From Pseudorhodobacter sp. PARRP1 (lineage in GTDB: Bacteria; Pseudomonadota; Alphaproteobacteria; Rhodobacterales; Rhodobacteraceae): a DNA stretch of 64,000 bases. Of the stretch, positions 60,900 through 64,000 are shown in pieces. Position numbers and translations under genes: made by a program. How positions within the stretch are numbered: the first letter of the stretch is position 1; each line of letters begins with the position of its first letter. The notes under the pieces are model-generated. The model did not search any database and was not told the origin of the DNA. It saw only the letters and a program-made list of their open reading frames with translations. The stretch is taken from the NCBI GenBank assembly GCA_002256245.1, contig NKIU01000002.1:62001-126000 (forward strand). The letters run 5' to 3'.

Positions 60900-62683
60900 C
60901 CCGCACGCCGCTGCGCCCGCTTGCCCGTATTCTGAACGCCCGCCAGAAGGGCGAGAACCCCGACAGCATCGAACGCGAAAACCTGCGGCTGCGCCATGAG
61001 GTCATGCGCGACAAGTCGCGTGGGTCTGCGCAGTTGCGTCTTGTGGTGCTGGCTTTGTCGTTTTTCGGCGCGTTTACCCTGATCGGCGCACGGATGGGCA
61101 CGATTGCGGCCTCGGAACCCGTGGAGCCGCGCACGGCTTCGGCGGGCACCGAGATTGACGCAGGCCGCGCCGATATCGTCGATCGCAATGGCCGGATTCT
61201 GGCCACCAACATGCTGACCCATGCGCTTTATGTGCAGACCCGCGATCTGATTGATCCGGCGCGGGTGGCCAAGGAATTGGCCGCGATTTTCCCCGATCTG
61301 GATGAGAAAACCCTGCTGCGCCGCTTTACCGATGGCCGCAGCTTCCTGTGGGTGCGCAAGGTGCTTTCGCCTGAGCAGATGCAGCAGGTGCATGAAATCG
61401 GCGACCCCGGCCTGCTGTTTGGCCCGCGCGAGATGCGGCTTTACCCCAACGGCACACTGGCCGCGCATGTTCTTGGCGGCTCGTCGTTTGGGGCCGAAGG
61501 CGTGAACAGCGCCGAAGTGATCGGCACGGCGGGGCTTGAGAAATTCGAGGATGCGCGCCTGCGTGATCCGGCGCAAGCGGGCACGCCTTTGGTGACATCG
61601 CTGGATATCACCGTGCAGGCAGCGGTCGAGGATGTGCTGGCCTCGGGCATCACCATGATGAACGCCAAGGGTGGTGCGGCCATTCTGATGGATGTGAACA
61701 CCGGCGAGATCGTGGCGCTGGCTGCAGGCCCGACGTTTGATCCCAATGACCGCCCGGCCAACCCGACCTCGGGCGATCCCTCTGACAGCCCCTTGTTCAA
61801 CCGCGCGGTGCAGGGCGTGTATGAGTTGGGCTCGACGTTCAAGATTTTCGCCGCCAGTCAGGCGATAGAGTTGGGGTTGGTGACGCCCGAAACCCTCGTC
61901 GATGCCAATGCGCCGATGTACTACGGCAAGTTCAAGATCAACGAGTTTGAAGGCCACAACTATGGCCCGATGCTGTCGGTGTCTGATATCATTGCGAAAT
62001 CTTCCAACGTTGGCACCGCGCATATCGCGATGATGATCGGGGGCGAGCGTCAGCAGGCGTTTTTGAAATCGCTGGGGTTGTTTGATGCCTCGCCTGTCGA
62101 ATTGGTCGAGGCCAAGGGTGCCAAACCGTTGCGCCCGGCGCGCTGGCCGGAAATCGTGACGATCACGGCGGCTTATGGGCATGGTATTTCGGGCAGCCCG
62201 CTGAACCTTGCCGCCGCTTATGCCAGCATTGCCAATGGCGGTATCAAGGTGACGCCGACGCTGTTGAAGCGCACCGAACCGATGCAGGGCCCGCGTATCT
62301 TGTCGAAGGCGGTGGCGTTGCAGGCCGTTGGCATGATGCGCCGGGTTGTGACCGAAGGCACCGCAAGTTTGGGCGATGTGCCGGGCTACGCGGTTGCGGG
62401 CAAGACCGGCACCGCCGAGAAAACCCGCAAGGGCGGCGGCTATATCAAGGACAAGGTGGTGAACACCTTCGCAAGCGTGTTCCCGGCCAATGATCCGAAA
62501 TATGTGCTGGTGGTGACGCTGGACGAGCCTTCGGAAAATACCGGATCAAAACCGCGCCGCACCGCAGGTTGGACGGCTGTTCCCGTCGCTGCCGAGATTA
62601 TCCGCCGTGCCGCGCCCTTGCTTGGCCTGCGGCCACAGGTTGAAGCCGCCAGCTTGGATGGGCTAGTAGCCGTCAAGAATTGA
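60896..62683 (+). CDS. ftsI: Peptidoglycan transpeptidase FtsI (PBP3)
   Basis: A 595-residue class B penicillin-binding protein cross-linking septal peptidoglycan. One N-terminal helix (about 45-65; LRLVVLALSFFGAFTLIGAR), a PBP dimerisation domain (GRADIVDRNGRILATNM), then the transpeptidase with Ser313 (GSTFK), Ser369-Ser370-Asn371 (KSSN) and Lys503-Thr-Gly (AGKTGTAEK). Full-length. Starts within the ftsL stop (ATGA). Confidence 0.95.
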   Translation: MTRTPLRPLARILNARQKGENPDSIERENLRLRHEVMRDKSRGSAQLRLVVLALSFFGAFTLIGARMGTIAASEPVEPRTASAGTEIDAGRADIVDRNGRILATNMLTHALYVQTRDLIDPARVAKELAAIFPDLDEKTLLRRFTDGRSFLWVRKVLSPEQMQQVHEIGDPGLLFGPREMRLYPNGTLAAHVLGGSSFGAEGVNSAEVIGTAGLEKFEDARLRDPAQAGTPLVTSLDITVQAAVEDVLASGITMMNAKGGAAILMDVNTGEIVALAAGPTFDPNDRPANPTSGDPSDSPLFNRAVQGVYELGSTFKIFAASQAIELGLVTPETLVDANAPMYYGKFKINEFEGHNYGPMLSVSDIIAKSSNVGTAHIAMMIGGERQQAFLKSLGLFDASPVELVEAKGAKPLRPARWPEIVTITAAYGHGISGSPLNLAAAYASIANGGIKVTPTLLKRTEPMQGPRILSKAVALQAVGMMRRVVTEGTASLGDVPGYAVAGKTGTAEKTRKGGGYIKDKVVNTFASVFPANDPKYVLVVTLDEPSENTGSKPRRTAGWTAVPVAAEIIRRAAPLLGLRPQVEAASLDGLVAVKN

Positions 62684-62698
62684 ACTTGGGGGATCAAG

Positions 62699-64000
62699 GT
62701 GGCAGATCGGGCAAAGACACTCGCAGATTTGGGGCTGACCGCCCGTGATGGCCGCAATCCTGTGATTGGCGGCCTTACGCTGGACAGCCGCGCGGTGGCG
62801 CCCGGATATCTGTTTGCCGCGATGCCGGGGGCAGCGGTGCATGGCGCGACGTTCATCGCGACAGCCCTTGAGAAGGGCGCGGTGGCGATCCTGACCGATG
62901 CAGCGGGGGCGGCCCTTGCTGCCGAGGCGTTGGCGGCTTCGGATGCGGCGCTGATCGTCGCCCAAGACCCGCGTGAGGCGATTGCGCGCGCGGCAAGCCT
63001 GTGGTTCGGCAGCCAGCCTGCCACGATGGTGGCGGTGACGGGCACCAATGGCAAAACCTCCGTGGCCACTTTTGCGCGGCAAATATGGACGGCGCTGGGC
63101 CATGCAGCGATCAACATCGGCACCACTGGGGTTGAAGGGGCATGGACGGCTCCTTCCGCGCATACCACCCCCGATCCGATCACCCTGCACCGGATGCTCA
63201 GCCTTGCCGCCGCCGATGGCGTGACCCATGCCGCGATGGAGGCATCGAGCCACGGGCTTGATCAGCGCCGGATGGATGGCGTGCGGCTGAAGGCTGCGGG
63301 ATTCACCAACTTCACCCAAGACCATCTGGATTATCACCACACGTTCGAGGCCTATTTCGCCGCCAAAGCCGCGCTGTTTGACCGGGTGCTGCCCGAAGAC
63401 GGCGTGGCGGTGATCAACATGAACGACCCCAAGGGGCACGATCTGGCGCTGATCGCCGTGGCGCGCGGCCAAAGCCTGATCTCGGTTGGGTCGGGTGAGG
63501 GCTGCGATCTGCGCATCCTTGGCCAGCGCTTTGACGCGGGCGGGCAGGATGTGCGCTATGCGTGGAAGGACACGCCCTATCAGGTGCGTCTGAACCTGAT
63601 CGGCGGGTTTCAGGCCGAGAATGTGGCGCTGGCGGCGGGTCTGGTGATTGGCGCGGGGGCATCGCCGCGCGAGGTGTTCGCCGTGCTGCCGCAACTGACC
63701 GGCGTGCGCGGGCGGATGCAGCTTGCGGGCACGCGCAAGAATGGCGCTTCGGTTTTCGTCGATTACGCCCATACGCCCGATGCGTTGCAAACCGCTTTGC
63801 GGGCGTTGCGGCCGCATGTGATGGGCCGGGTGATCGTGGTGTTTGGCGCAGGGGGCGACCGGGACACCACCAAGCGCCCACTGATGGGGGCTGCGGCGCA
63901 GGCCAACGCGGATGTGCTGTATGTCACCGATGACAATCCGCGCTCGGAAGACCCCGCGCTGATCCGGGCCGCGATCATGGCGGCTTGCCCCGAGGCGAAC
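62699..64000 (+). CDS. murE: UDP-N-acetylmuramoyl-tripeptide synthetase MurE (3' end outside window)
   Basis: First 434 residues of the ligase adding meso-diaminopimelate to UDP-MurNAc-L-Ala-D-Glu. The GTG at 62699 follows a GGGGGATCAAG stretch 15 bp after the ftsI stop. Visible are the N-terminal substrate domain (ADLGLTARDGRNPVIGGLTLDSRAV), the ATP motif VTGTNGKTS (Lys119), MEASSHGLDQRRMDG, DYAHTPDALQTAL, and DDNPRSEDPA near the window edge. DNPR marks the meso-diaminopimelate-adding type. The frame is open to base 64000. Confidence 0.95.
   Translation, partial: MADRAKTLADLGLTARDGRNPVIGGLTLDSRAVAPGYLFAAMPGAAVHGATFIATALEKGAVAILTDAAGAALAAEALAASDAALIVAQDPREAIARAASLWFGSQPATMVAVTGTNGKTSVATFARQIWTALGHAAINIGTTGVEGAWTAPSAHTTPDPITLHRMLSLAAADGVTHAAMEASSHGLDQRRMDGVRLKAAGFTNFTQDHLDYHHTFEAYFAAKAALFDRVLPEDGVAVINMNDPKGHDLALIAVARGQSLISVGSGEGCDLRILGQRFDAGGQDVRYAWKDTPYQVRLNLIGGFQAENVALAAGLVIGAGASPREVFAVLPQLTGVRGRMQLAGTRKNGASVFVDYAHTPDALQTALRALRPHVMGRVIVVFGAGGDRDTTKRPLMGAAAQANADVLYVTDDNPRSEDPALIRAAIMAACPEAN

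Overview
The window is GC-rich chromosomal DNA of an alphaproteobacterium. Everything recognisable points to the family Rhodobacteraceae (a Rhodobacter/Gemmobacter/Tabrizicola-like organism). The evidence is the pha gene set (phaZ-phaC-phaP-phaR) with CTGC-N3-GCAG operators, a DUF1127 gene followed by a CCTCCTCCC hairpin array (the CcaF1-CcsR arrangement known from Rhodobacter sphaeroides), an extended mraZ leader ending in an intrinsic terminator (the UpsM arrangement), a LexA box of the alphaproteobacterial GAAC-N7-GAAC type, and an FNR-like box next to a c-type cytochrome gene. No rRNA, tRNA, prophage, insertion sequence or CRISPR array was seen.

Layout. 1-4.4 kb: 3' part of an endonuclease/exonuclease/phosphatase gene, a small exported protein, a small GIY-YIG-like protein, lolC/E-lolD (lipoprotein export), a cytochrome c and a small membrane protein. 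4.5-23 kb: a transport and amino-acid/amine catabolism region. It holds an M29 aminopeptidase divergent from a five-gene peptide ABC transporter that continues into a class V aminotransferase and a GntR regulator; dadA divergent from a four-gene polyamine-type ABC operon; gcdH divergent from a LysR gene; and an amine oxidase-like flavoprotein. 23-30.8 kb: dienelactone hydrolase, DCC protein, nrdR-ribD, a glyoxalase-fold protein, a lipoprotein plus DUF560 (Slam-like) outer-membrane pair, and thyA-folA. 30.9-37.9 kb: a four-gene operon equivalent to E. coli ynjF-ynjB-ynjC-ynjD, an acyltransferase, a DUF2177 membrane protein with an ArsC-like protein, a cold shock protein and a membrane protein. 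38-48 kb: thrS, two alpha/beta hydrolases (one without a nucleophile), then the PHA storage locus, a LysR gene and a PhnA-type zinc-ribbon protein. 48-56 kb: pyc and an SOS-type uvrD, a hairpin-rich gap, and benE. 56-57 kb: a DUF1127 gene (CcaF1-like) with six tandem two-hairpin sRNA units. 57-64 kb: mrp, then the start of the division/cell-wall (dcw) cluster: long leader, mraZ, rsmH, ftsL, ftsI, murE (cut by the window end).

The most interesting signals are non-coding: the sRNA array behind the DUF1127 gene, the mraZ leader with three clusters of 10-bp-spaced TGGG boxes and two intrinsic terminators, a small PhaR regulon that may reach pyc, a family of intergenic repeats with a TCATC-N7-AAATAYYCC head, and four exact copies of the palindrome GTCCCCGCGGGGAC. 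All assignments come from reading the sequence. No database search was run, and coordinates of RNAs and promoters are approximate.
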